From: Chondromyces crocatus
GTDB lineage: Bacteria; Myxococcota_A; Polyangia; Polyangiales; Polyangiaceae
DNA: 64,000 nt
Direction of reading: 5' to 3'
Assembly (NCBI RefSeq): GCF_001189295.1
Contig: NZ_CP012159.1
Location: forward strand, 4,728,525-4,792,524
Shown: positions 1-7,703 of the stretch, piece after piece
How the letters are laid out: every line of letters starts with the position of its first letter
Position numbering within the stretch: the first letter of the stretch is position 1
Program-made: the position numbers and the translations under genes
Notes under the pieces: generated by a model
The model's database searches: none
What the model saw: the letters and a program-made list of their open reading frames with translations, nothing else
Told to the model about the DNA's origin: nothing

Positions 1-1
1 C

Positions 2-1015
2 CGGCACGGAGGTCCGTTCCGTGTCGCCCTGGTGCTCGGCGTGATCGCGTCGGTCCTGTGGGCCGCCTCCGGTTTGATCTCGCGGCGCCTTGCACGTCCG
101 CTTCTGGAGCTGTCGCGGGTGGCGCGCGAGATCGGTGAGGGCAACCTGCAGAGCCGCGTCCGGCTCGACCGGCGCGCTGCTGGTGAGGTCGGTGTCGTGG
201 GCGAGACGCTCAACGACATGGCGGCTCGCATCGAGAAGCAGCTTGCGGATCAGCGGGAGCTGCTCGCCGCCGTCTCGCACGAGCTGCGCACGCCCCTGTC
301 ACGCATCCGCCTGTTGACCGAGATGGCGCGAGATCGTGGAAGGGGAGGGGAGGAGAGTGAGGGCGTGGAGATCGAGGGCGTGGAGATCGAGGGCGAAACG
401 AGACCCCTCCGCGTCCCCTCCTCGAAGCTCCTCGACGATCTCGATCGTGAGGTGATGGAAATCGATGCGCTCGTCGGCGATCTGCTCGCAAGTTCCAGGA
501 TCGACTTCAACGCACTCACTGTGACCCGCGTCGCGCCTGCGGATGCTGCGCTTCGCGCGCTGGAGCGAGCGGGGCTCGATCCCAGCCTGCTCGAAGTGGA
601 AGAGGACACGCCTCCCGCCATGGAGGTCGACGCGACATTGCTGGGGCGCGCCCTGGCCAACCTGATCGAGAACGCGCGTGCACATGGTGGCGGCGTCGAG
701 CGGCTCCGGGTGCACGCGCGAGGCGAGACGATCTCGTTCGACGTGGAGGACGGTGGTCTGGGTTTCTCCCCTGGCGAAGAAGCGCGGGTGTTCGAGCCGT
801 TCTATCGGGGAGGCAGCGCATCGGCCAGCGAACCGCGTGGTGCTCTGGGCCTGGGCCTGGGTCTCGCCCTCTGCAAGCGGATCGCCGTAGCGCATGGTGG
901 CCGGGCTTTTGCGGAGAACCGGGCCGAGGGCGGCGCGCGGGTCGGCGTCGAGATTCGTGTCCGCCCCCCATCCTCCGGCGGGGCACCGCGTGAGCGCCGC
1001 TCCTCCCACGCCTGA
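2..1015 (+). CDS. Sensor histidine kinase, 5'-truncated by the window edge
   Basis: C-terminal part of a membrane sensor kinase of a two-component system. The frame is open back to base 2, so the true start and the periplasmic sensor lie upstream. Visible in order: the end of a membrane segment (VALVLGVIASVLWAASGLI), a HAMP linker with LARPLLELSRVAREIGEGNL, the HisKA H-box SHELRTPLSRIR whose His is the predicted phosphorylation site, the N-box ANLIENARAHG, the G1-type box DGGLGF and a glycine-rich GLGLGLALCKRI box. The layout resembles CpxA/EnvZ-type kinases. A short charged insertion with a repeated GVEIE unit sits just after the H-box helix. The partner regulator is presumably upstream of the window; the ligand cannot be inferred. 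The next gene is convergent. Confidence 0.9.
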   Translation, partial: RHGGPFRVALVLGVIASVLWAASGLISRRLARPLLELSRVAREIGEGNLQSRVRLDRRAAGEVGVVGETLNDMAARIEKQLADQRELLAAVSHELRTPLSRIRLLTEMARDRGRGGEESEGVEIEGVEIEGETRPLRVPSSKLLDDLDREVMEIDALVGDLLASSRIDFNALTVTRVAPADAALRALERAGLDPSLLEVEEDTPPAMEVDATLLGRALANLIENARAHGGGVERLRVHARGETISFDVEDGGLGFSPGEEARVFEPFYRGGSASASEPRGALGLGLGLALCKRIAVAHGGRAFAENRAEGGARVGVEIRVRPPSSGGAPRERRSSHA

Positions 1016-1043
1016 GCCGAGGGCGACCCCTCTCGATGCACGC

Positions 1044-3344
1044 TCAGAGTTCGATCTTCGCGCCGACCTGCACCCAGATCGGCGCGCCGGGCCGCGCTCC
1101 GAACGGCCGCCGTGACGCCAGGTAGGCGCTGTTCAGCAGGTTCCGGCCCGTCGTGTACACGCTCAACCAGTCGAGCACCTTCACGCTCGCGCTGGCATCG
1201 AGCAGGAAGTAGGCATCCGTCGCCTCTCCCGGTCCTGGATCTCCTCGGCCGGCGATCTCCCGCATCTGGCTCACGTAGGTCCCTCCCACGTTCACGCCGA
1301 ACCGACGTGTCTCCAGCCCGATCGATGCGTAGAGCTGGTGCGTGGGCACGTAGGGGACAGTGTCACCGGCGAACACCGTCCCGAAGATCGGATCCGCCGA
1401 GCTGAAGTCACTCGCGAATTCCGCCTGCGTGAACGTGTACGCCAGCCTGCCAGGGAGCGCGATCCCCTCGGTGAGCTGGTACTCGCTCTCCACGTACCCT
1501 TCGAGACCGTACACGCGCGCGCGCCCGCCGTCGTACTGCTGGTCGATGTTCTCGTTGAGGCATCCCGTGGAGTACGTGCACACGTTCGAGAGGTTCGAGT
1601 AGTCGTTGTAGAACCCGACCAGCTCGGCCCGGAAGCGGCGTGGTGACCACCGCAAGCCGGCCTCGTAGTTCACGCTCTTCTCGGGCCTGACGAAGTCGTT
1701 CTGGCCCGGTGGGACTGGCGAGAACCCCTGATGAAGGCCGACGAACGCGCCGAGATCCAGCGGCAGTGCGACGAAGAGGCCAGCCCCGGGGAGCGCCACC
1801 TGCTGCAGCGCGAGAGTCCGCACATCACTCTGGTTGTCGTTGAACTCGCCGCGGATCGACTCGATCCGTGCACCCGCCGTCAGCGTCACTGGCCCCCAGG
1901 TCGCCGCGTCGACGGCGTACATGGAGAGCGCCAGCGTCGATGCCTCGTTGTTGGCCTCGTACACGGTCGGAGACCCGTCGTGCTCGAGCCGGGTCCCCTC
2001 GACCAGGTAGCCGTCACGGTTGTGGATGCGCGCGATCGAGTCGTAGTGGATCCGCGTCCCCAGCTCGATGCGGTGCGTGATGGGCCCCGTGCGCGGCCTC
2101 CAGTGCAGTGTGGACTGCACCCCTTGAGAGACGAATGCCCGATCGTTCGGCCCGAAGACCAGCGACTCCTCGGAGGTGGTGGGCGGGATGGCCCCCGTGA
2201 GCACGTTGTAATAGACGGCGTTGCGCGGATCCGACGGGTTGCTCAGCACCTGCGAGAGTGCCGCGCCGCGGAAGCTGTGCACGCGGTCCCAGATCCGGTG
2301 CAGATCGTGGCGATAGCCCGTCGTCACGAGCTCCACCTCGCTCCCGAACTTCATCCGGTGCGTCAACGCGAGCTGCGTCCTGTGGAACTCCATCCGGTCG
2401 AGCTTGCTGGCGACGTACCGCCGGTACGGTGTCACTGCGAAGTCGGCGTCCGTCAGGCCCAGGTAGGTCTCGTGCGAGATCTCGTTGGAGTAGCCCGCCT
2501 TGAGCTCCAGCTCCTGGTGGATGCCGCCTCGGGTGCCCAGATCGTAGCGACCCTTCAGCATCCACTCGTTGCGGGTGAAGCCCGTGTCCCCACCCCCGTC
2601 GAGATCCTTGAAGCCCGTGTTCCCCAGGTGGACGCCCTCGATGAGGATGCCGAGCCGCCCTGACTCGTCCGAGACCCCCGCACGCACGTGAAGCTTGCGG
2701 GAGAGGTACTGGCCCATGGCGACGTCGATCATCACCTTGCGCGTGTCGGGGATCGGCGCCGTGACCAGATCGATGGCGCCGGCGACCGTGTGCGGTCCGT
2801 AGACGATGGCCGACGGGCCCTTCACCACGCGCACCGAGTTCATCCGCGTGATCAGAGGGAAGTAGTACGCCGCGGGGGCGCTGTACGGCGCCGGCCCGAA
2901 GAGGACACCGTCCTCCATCAGCGTGATCTTCTTGCTGCGATCCGAGATCGCGCCGCGCATCCCGATGTTGGGTCGGAGCCCGAAGCCGTCTTCCCCGCGG
3001 ACGTAGACGCCGGGGACGCTCAGGAGGACCTGGTGCGGATCGTCGTACTCGAAGCGCTCGAGCTGCTTGGGTCGAATGACGTGCGCGGAGCCACTCGTCT
3101 CCTGGGCGCGTGTCCCCACCACGGTGACCTCGGTGGGATCGGAGGGGGGAGCACCCTCGGCCTCGGCGCTCTCCTCGGAGCCAGAGGCGACGCCGATCTC
3201 GACGTCGAGCGCTCCCGTTGCCGGCCGGGGCTCATCACCTGGGGGGGCATCGGTCGCTTCCTGAGCGGAGGCGAACGGTGTGGCGAGGAGGACGGCGAGA
3301 AAGGGGGTGATCAGGGGAAGGCGGCGCTGCTTGCGGATTTCCAT
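1044..3344 (-). CDS. TonB-dependent receptor, FecA-like
   Basis: Outer-membrane TonB-dependent receptor of about 766 residues. A signal peptide (LPLITPFLAVLLATPFASA) is followed by a TonB-box-like TEVTVVGT and a plug carrying GLRPNIGMRGAISDRSKKIT and VVKGPSAIVYGPHTVAGAIDL, closely like the FecA branch (ferric dicitrate and related ligands). The rest is barrel. I chose ATG at 3344 because it directly precedes the signal peptide; a GTG at 3395 in the same frame would add 17 residues. It overlaps the end of the HTTM gene by 34 bp and is the last gene of the DUF4856-imelysin-HTTM-receptor cluster, so co-transcription is likely. No FecI/FecR pair is nearby, so regulation is probably through the operator at 7621-7681. 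The substrate is inferred to be an iron complex, not proven. Confidence 0.85.
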   Translation of the reverse strand: MEIRKQRRLPLITPFLAVLLATPFASAQEATDAPPGDEPRPATGALDVEIGVASGSEESAEAEGAPPSDPTEVTVVGTRAQETSGSAHVIRPKQLERFEYDDPHQVLLSVPGVYVRGEDGFGLRPNIGMRGAISDRSKKITLMEDGVLFGPAPYSAPAAYYFPLITRMNSVRVVKGPSAIVYGPHTVAGAIDLVTAPIPDTRKVMIDVAMGQYLSRKLHVRAGVSDESGRLGILIEGVHLGNTGFKDLDGGGDTGFTRNEWMLKGRYDLGTRGGIHQELELKAGYSNEISHETYLGLTDADFAVTPYRRYVASKLDRMEFHRTQLALTHRMKFGSEVELVTTGYRHDLHRIWDRVHSFRGAALSQVLSNPSDPRNAVYYNVLTGAIPPTTSEESLVFGPNDRAFVSQGVQSTLHWRPRTGPITHRIELGTRIHYDSIARIHNRDGYLVEGTRLEHDGSPTVYEANNEASTLALSMYAVDAATWGPVTLTAGARIESIRGEFNDNQSDVRTLALQQVALPGAGLFVALPLDLGAFVGLHQGFSPVPPGQNDFVRPEKSVNYEAGLRWSPRRFRAELVGFYNDYSNLSNVCTYSTGCLNENIDQQYDGGRARVYGLEGYVESEYQLTEGIALPGRLAYTFTQAEFASDFSSADPIFGTVFAGDTVPYVPTHQLYASIGLETRRFGVNVGGTYVSQMREIAGRGDPGPGEATDAYFLLDASASVKVLDWLSVYTTGRNLLNSAYLASRRPFGARPGAPIWVQVGAKIEL

Positions 3345-4801
3345 GCGACGGGACGGATTGCGGGGGGAGGCTCGGTCGGTGCGGGGAGAATCCACGCAGC
3401 GCGGGCGAGCGAGTCAGAGATACTGGCGAGGTCGACCTCGGGATCGATGAGACGTGCGGCCCGACGTCCGTTGAGGGACGCGATGGCGTCGACCTGGACG
3501 ATGGGACGAACGCCCTCTCGGTTCCCGACGTCGCGTGCGATGTGCTGCGCGAGCTGGAGGATGAGATCGGGCTGGGTGGAGAACTCGCGCTGTTGTCGTT
3601 GATCCAGGTACTTGCGCGGGTGCACTTCGGTCACCCGCCCGGTCTCTGGATGCGTCAGCCGGTAAGTCACGCTGCCGTTCTTCTCGCGGACCATGACGCG
3701 CCAGGAGAACCTCATGCCTTGCTCGTGCCAGAGCACGTTGCCTCCGTAGAGGTGGGTGCGCAGCGGCAAGAAGATCTGGATGGCCATGTACACGGCCCCC
3801 AGCCCGAGCGCGAGCTTGAGCTTCATCGTCGGCGCATGGGTGGGGGGCGCTGCAGGGCGGCGCGTGGAAGCGGGCGCTTCTGCACCGTCGATGGGAGCGT
3901 CCTGGGCGCCTCGCAGCCAGGGAATGTGGCGCAGGTACCGCCTGGGCCAGCTCGGGGCGAAGAACACTGTGGCGGCGACGACCATGATGGCCGGGAACAT
4001 CCCGATCGGGAACAGCATCTTGGTCAGCGCGTGGAAGACCAGCACTGCCACGTACGCGAAGGGGCGCGTCCGCCCGAAGAGCAGGAACCATGCGACGCTC
4101 AGATCGAACAGACACCCCGCCCAGCTCATGACGTGACCGGCGCCGGGGAGCGTGAGCAGCGGGCCGATCAGCGGCGTATCCGTTCGCGCAGCGAGCCAGA
4201 TCTGGAGCGGCTGAGCGTGAACCAGCCAGTCCTCCGTGACCTTCGCGAGCCCTGCGCACGTGTAGACCGTTCCGACCTGGAACCGGAGCAGGTAGGTGCA
4301 CCAGGTGGGGAACGTCTCCCGGCGGAGGCGGGGGAACAGGAGTGCGTCGATCGACCACTTGCCGTTGAGCGGCATGAGCGTCATCAACGCCGCGAGAAGG
4401 CTGAAGAGAACGTAGTGGTTCAGGTAGTTCGTGACGTCGAGCAGCTGGACGTACGTGAACCCCAGGAACACGAGGAAGATGGCGGGCCGATAGAACAGCC
4501 CGAGCGCGACGCACGCGGAGAGCACCGTCAGCGCCCCGAAGAGCGCGTGGGTCGCCGTCGGCCCGAGCTGACGCACCCACGCCGCGCCGAAGTAATGGAA
4601 GGTGAACTGCGGCTCGACGAAGAGCTGGTCCACCCAGCCATACACCTGGAAGCGGAGCGCGCTGACGAAGCCGAGGATCCCGAAGAGGATGCGGAACGCC
4701 GCGAGAGAGGCCGCATCCTTCGGGGCCAGCAACACTGCGCGGACGCGAGTGAGCCAGTCTCGACGGAGGCCTCTCGGCGCCGCACCCTCCTCTTCAGTCA
4801 T
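3311..4801 (-). CDS. HTTM domain (vitamin K-dependent gamma-carboxylase-like) membrane protein
   Basis: Integral membrane protein of 496 residues. Several hydrophobic segments fill residues 20-300, including DAASLAAFRILFGILGFVSA, LLDVTNYLNHYVLFSLLAAL, FQVGTVYTCAGLAKVTEDWL and CLFDLSVAWFLLFGRTRPFA. A soluble C-terminal part follows a late membrane segment near residue 330. The AGLAKVTEDWL motif and overall plan match the HTTM superfamily, which includes gamma-glutamyl carboxylase and bacterial homologues of unknown substrate. The start codon overlaps the imelysin stop (ATGACTGA, 8 bp), so the two are translationally coupled. The gene lies between imelysin and a TonB receptor, an arrangement that suggests a role in metal uptake rather than clotting-type chemistry. 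Whether it is catalytically active is unknown. Confidence 0.8.
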   Translation of the reverse strand: MTEEEGAAPRGLRRDWLTRVRAVLLAPKDAASLAAFRILFGILGFVSALRFQVYGWVDQLFVEPQFTFHYFGAAWVRQLGPTATHALFGALTVLSACVALGLFYRPAIFLVFLGFTYVQLLDVTNYLNHYVLFSLLAALMTLMPLNGKWSIDALLFPRLRRETFPTWCTYLLRFQVGTVYTCAGLAKVTEDWLVHAQPLQIWLAARTDTPLIGPLLTLPGAGHVMSWAGCLFDLSVAWFLLFGRTRPFAYVAVLVFHALTKMLFPIGMFPAIMVVAATVFFAPSWPRRYLRHIPWLRGAQDAPIDGAEAPASTRRPAAPPTHAPTMKLKLALGLGAVYMAIQIFLPLRTHLYGGNVLWHEQGMRFSWRVMVREKNGSVTYRLTHPETGRVTEVHPRKYLDQRQQREFSTQPDLILQLAQHIARDVGNREGVRPIVQVDAIASLNGRRAARLIDPEVDLASISDSLARAAWILPAPTEPPPAIRPVAWKSASSAAFP

Positions 4802-6065
4802 TGTCTCCCTCGACCACCTGCGGCAGTTCGAGATCGAGGACCGACACGAACTCGGTCTTGAGTGCGTCCGTGATCCGCTTGACGCTCGCATGCAGCGCCT
4901 CGACCTCCGAACGCCGGGTGCTCAGTCCCTCGACGAGGTCCGGGTTCGACATCGCCTCCGCCGTGGCGATGGCTCCGTCGACATCGGCGGTCATCCGCTC
5001 GGCCAGCGAGCCTGCGCCGATGCTGACGAGCAGATCGTCGAAGCCGATGTTCTCGCTCTCCTCGCAGCCCGCGAAGAGCCGCCGGAACCCGATGAGATTG
5101 TTCTTCACGTGCTCCGCGGCGATGAGGGCGTAGCGTGACTCGACCGCTTCCGGGCATGACGTGCTCGCGCACTCTCCCCAGACCCCGAGAGGTCGGCCGA
5201 GCTTCATGTCCTTGACCTCTCGCTCCACGTAGAACATCCCGTCGCTCACCGCGTTGAGGGCGGCCTGCGCGCTCGCGAACGGCGAGCCAGACGTCCCGGC
5301 AGCGCCGAGGATTGCGCCGAAATTCCCCTGGTCCGGCGCCCATGAGTCGGCGAGCTGCCGTGACCTCGCCGTCAGATCGGTCGTGACGACGGCGGCGTAG
5401 GCTGCCTTGCGCGCAGCGATCTCTGCGGCACCGAGCGCAGCCCAGGTGCCAGCCGAGTTGATGCTCGCGGTCGCATTGCAGGCGTTGTCCGAGCCCTCGT
5501 AGAACAGGAGATACTCCGCCGCGGCGAGACCACGCATGTTGATCAGCGCCGTCTGGGCGAAGGTCGGCGCCTCATAGGCTTTCGACGTGAGCGTCTGCTC
5601 CATCAAGCACCGGCTGGTGAGGGGCCACGAATACATGTAGTCACGCAGCGCCTGCCCGTGCGGGAGTGCTGCCGGGCCGGCCGCACCGATCCGGATGACC
5701 TCCGCTTGCTGCCAGAGGCCGATGGTCTTCGTCCAGGCCTCGCGCGCGGTCGTGCGTGCCTCCGCATCGCCGCCGACCGCAGCCCGTGTGGCGGTGTCGA
5801 ACTCTGCCACCGCCGTGGCCACGCTCTGGTACAGCGGGGCCGCGCAAGCGCCCACGGCGGCGAGCACCTGCGCGCGTGTCACCTCGGTGCCTGGGCCGGC
5901 ACCGGGTCCTGTGGTCGTGGTCGTGGGGGCGCCAGGCCCCGAGGGATCGCCGCCCGAGATGGAGTAGTACGACACCCGTTCGCAGCCGCTCGAAAGCGCA
6001 TAGAGAACGAATCCTGCTGCAATCGGCGCCCCAGCGAGCAGGCGAACATCTCGAGACCTACGCAT
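4794..6065 (-). CDS. Imelysin-like periplasmic lipoprotein (M75-type fold)
   Basis: Secreted protein of 423 residues. The ATG at 6065 opens MRRSRDVRLLAG, a hydrophobic signal and a lipobox-like ALSSGC. A Thr/Gly-rich linker follows, then an all-helical imelysin domain from about residue 75: VAEFDTATRAAVGGDAEART, EAWTKTIGLWQQAEVIRIG, GLAAAEYLLFYEG and LIAAEHVKNNLIGFRRLFAG. Imelysin proteins are iron-regulated envelope proteins implicated in iron uptake; most are not proven peptidases. The start is supported by a GAGGAAGG Shine-Dalgarno about 7 nt upstream, itself the proximal unit of a six-copy tandem array (6074-6157). A longer in-frame start at 6191 would translate that array and is less likely. 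It is followed by HTTM with an 8-bp overlap. Confidence 0.85.
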   Translation of the reverse strand: MRRSRDVRLLAGAPIAAGFVLYALSSGCERVSYYSISGGDPSGPGAPTTTTTGPGAGPGTEVTRAQVLAAVGACAAPLYQSVATAVAEFDTATRAAVGGDAEARTTAREAWTKTIGLWQQAEVIRIGAAGPAALPHGQALRDYMYSWPLTSRCLMEQTLTSKAYEAPTFAQTALINMRGLAAAEYLLFYEGSDNACNATASINSAGTWAALGAAEIAARKAAYAAVVTTDLTARSRQLADSWAPDQGNFGAILGAAGTSGSPFASAQAALNAVSDGMFYVEREVKDMKLGRPLGVWGECASTSCPEAVESRYALIAAEHVKNNLIGFRRLFAGCEESENIGFDDLLVSIGAGSLAERMTADVDGAIATAEAMSNPDLVEGLSTRRSEVEALHASVKRITDALKTEFVSVLDLELPQVVEGDND

Positions 6066-6073
6066 TGCTTCAA

Positions 6074-6157
6074 CCTTCCTCGACGACCTTCCTCGGACGT
6101 CCTTCCTCGGACGCCCTTCCTCGGACGACCTTCCTCGGACGACCTTCCTCGACGACG
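6074..6157 (-). repeat. Six tandem 13-15 bp units, each carrying a Shine-Dalgarno-like GAGGAAGG
   Basis: On the plus strand six units begin at 6074, 6087, 6101, 6115, 6129 and 6143, each starting CCTTCCTCG and continuing GACG or ACGA; the four middle units are 14 bp. On the coding (minus) strand each reads as CGTCCGAGGAAGG or nearly so. The unit nearest the imelysin ATG (6065) supplies its ribosome binding site. The array therefore looks like expansion of a leader segment containing the RBS, and occupies part of the 228-bp gap between the DUF4856-like gene and imelysin. Confidence 0.9.
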
Positions 6158-6293
6158 TGAACCGGATCGAGAGCAGACCGGCAAAGCGCACGGAGCGCCC
6201 TGTCCCACCGCTCGGCTTCCCTCGAATCCCGTGTGGGCTCCTCGGTCGGCCTCCTCTGGGCAGGGCGCTCGCGACGCTCTCCCGCTCAGCCTC

Positions 6294-7562
6294 TCAGTGG
6301 TTGACCTTGAACGCCTCCACGTCTTGCGCCGAGAAGCTGTAGATGGTGGCGAGCTGCTCGATCGCGAGCGCCAGCGCCGGCACCGTCGACGACCCGTCGG
6401 TGATCAGCTCGTAGGAGCGGGGATCCTGGCCGATGGGCGCGTGGATGAGCTCCAGCAGCGCGTCGATCTGCGCGTCGGTGATCAGCCGAGCGGTTGCGGG
6501 AAGCTGCCGGAACCCGTGGAGGAACGCGACGCCCTCGCCGTAGCCGTGCAGGCCGGCGGCCAGCGTGGTCTCGGGCGCGTTGTCCGTGGTGAGCTGCGTC
6601 GCCGCGCTGTTCATGTAGTAGATCACGGTGGCGGCGTTGACCCGCTCCCAGTCGAGCAGCACGTCCTTGATCGCCTGATCGCGCACCGCGTTGCACTCCG
6701 CGCCTGCCCGCACCGCCGCCTGGGCCTTGATGAGGTTCGCCTTGATGCGGAAGTAGGGCCCGGGGTTCGCGGCATCCAGCGGGCGGCTCGAATCGCCCGG
6801 ATCCTTCGGGCTGCGGCGCTCGGCGTACTGCGCGCCGATGCGATCCGGGTTCGGGTTCACGGTCGGGTCGGCCGTCTCGCTGTCGCCCGGGAACGTCGGG
6901 TGCGCACCGAACGCGGCGAGGATCTGATCGATGGTCGCCTCCTCGATCGGGCCCACCGAAAGCGATGCGGCGTGGTGGTAGAAGGCGGCGCCGAAGAGCC
7001 CCTTCTCGACCGTCTGGCGCAGGTCGTTCCCGTGCGCGGAGAAGATGTAGGCGCCGTACTTCCCGCCGTCGCCCACGGGCGGAGACGCCGGCGTCCAGGT
7101 GTTCCCCGCGGCAGCGGCGAACAGATCGAAGGCCGCCTCGATCTCGCCCTGGTAGTACGTGGTCGTCGCATCACGGAGGCTGGGCGTCCCCGCGTCGAAC
7201 AGGGCGACGAGTTCATCGGAGGTCGGCGTCACCGTCAGATCGGTCTCCGCATTCCTCATCAGGCCGTTCAGCGCGTTGAGCTGGTTGCGCAGGGCGAGTT
7301 CGGTCGCCGCGTTGGTCGCGAAGTTCGTGCCGTCGTAAGTCTCGGGATCTGCAGGCGCGCATTCCGCCTGCACCGAGCCACCCTCTCCGCCGTTGCCGCC
7401 GGAGCCATTCCCACCCTCCCCACCCGATCCTCCAGTCGAGGACGTGGTCGTGGTGGTCGTCGTGGTTTGCGTGTCGCCATCGTCATCACCGCCGCAACCG
7501 ACGTTGACGAGAACGAACGGCAAGGACAGCGCGAGCGCACGGACGATCACAGAACGAAGCAT
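6294..7562 (-). CDS. DUF4856-like lipoprotein, first gene of the imelysin cluster
   Basis: Lipoprotein of 422 residues. The signal peptide MLRSVIVRALALSLPFVLVNVGC ends in lipobox VGC, followed by an Asp/Thr/Gly-rich spacer (residues 24-65). The globular part begins near CAPADPETYDGTNFATNAAT and is mostly helical, with HGNDLRQTVEKGLFGAAFYH and AAGLHGYGEGVAFLHGFRQL. It resembles the DUF4856 proteins found beside imelysin genes; I assign it from pattern memory and context, so the family name is tentative. The ATG at 7562 has AAGGAGAA about 5 nt upstream. The gene is transcribed away from the 61-bp palindrome at 7621-7681, which likely controls this cluster. Confidence 0.65.
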   Translation of the reverse strand: MLRSVIVRALALSLPFVLVNVGCGGDDDGDTQTTTTTTTTSSTGGSGGEGGNGSGGNGGEGGSVQAECAPADPETYDGTNFATNAATELALRNQLNALNGLMRNAETDLTVTPTSDELVALFDAGTPSLRDATTTYYQGEIEAAFDLFAAAAGNTWTPASPPVGDGGKYGAYIFSAHGNDLRQTVEKGLFGAAFYHHAASLSVGPIEEATIDQILAAFGAHPTFPGDSETADPTVNPNPDRIGAQYAERRSPKDPGDSSRPLDAANPGPYFRIKANLIKAQAAVRAGAECNAVRDQAIKDVLLDWERVNAATVIYYMNSAATQLTTDNAPETTLAAGLHGYGEGVAFLHGFRQLPATARLITDAQIDALLELIHAPIGQDPRSYELITDGSSTVPALALAIEQLATIYSFSAQDVEAFKVNH

Positions 7563-7620
7563 CGAGTTCTCCTTAACGAAAGCGGTCCCCAGACGTTGGG
7601 AACGCGGCGACGCTACAAGT

Positions 7621-7681
7621 GTTGAAAGTGGTTTTCAAGTTCCCTATTCTCGTAAATAGGAACTTGAAACAGACTTTCAAC
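7621..7681. promoter_or_regulatory. Double-dyad operator between the imelysin cluster and the heme operon
   Basis: An AT-rich 61-bp imperfect palindrome in GC-rich surroundings. Each arm contains its own 17-bp dyad: TTGAAA-GTGGT-TTTCAA at 7622-7638 and TTGAAA-CAGAC-TTTCAA at 7664-7680. Dyad centres are 42 bp apart, about four helical turns. The inner flanks CAAGTTCC...GGAACTTG also mirror each other. It lies between the start of the DUF4856-like gene (7562, minus) and the start of the heme receptor (about 7704, plus), so one regulator could control both. Since both neighbours are iron or heme uptake loci, a Fur-family protein is the best guess; that is inference. Confidence 0.75.
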
Positions 7682-7703
7682 TTCCAAAGCTGGAGCCTCT
7701 TCG

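Noticed and set aside
7621-7681. Bidirectional terminator
   Set aside because: It lies between two diverging gene starts, not after gene ends, and contains two symmetric operator-like dyads.
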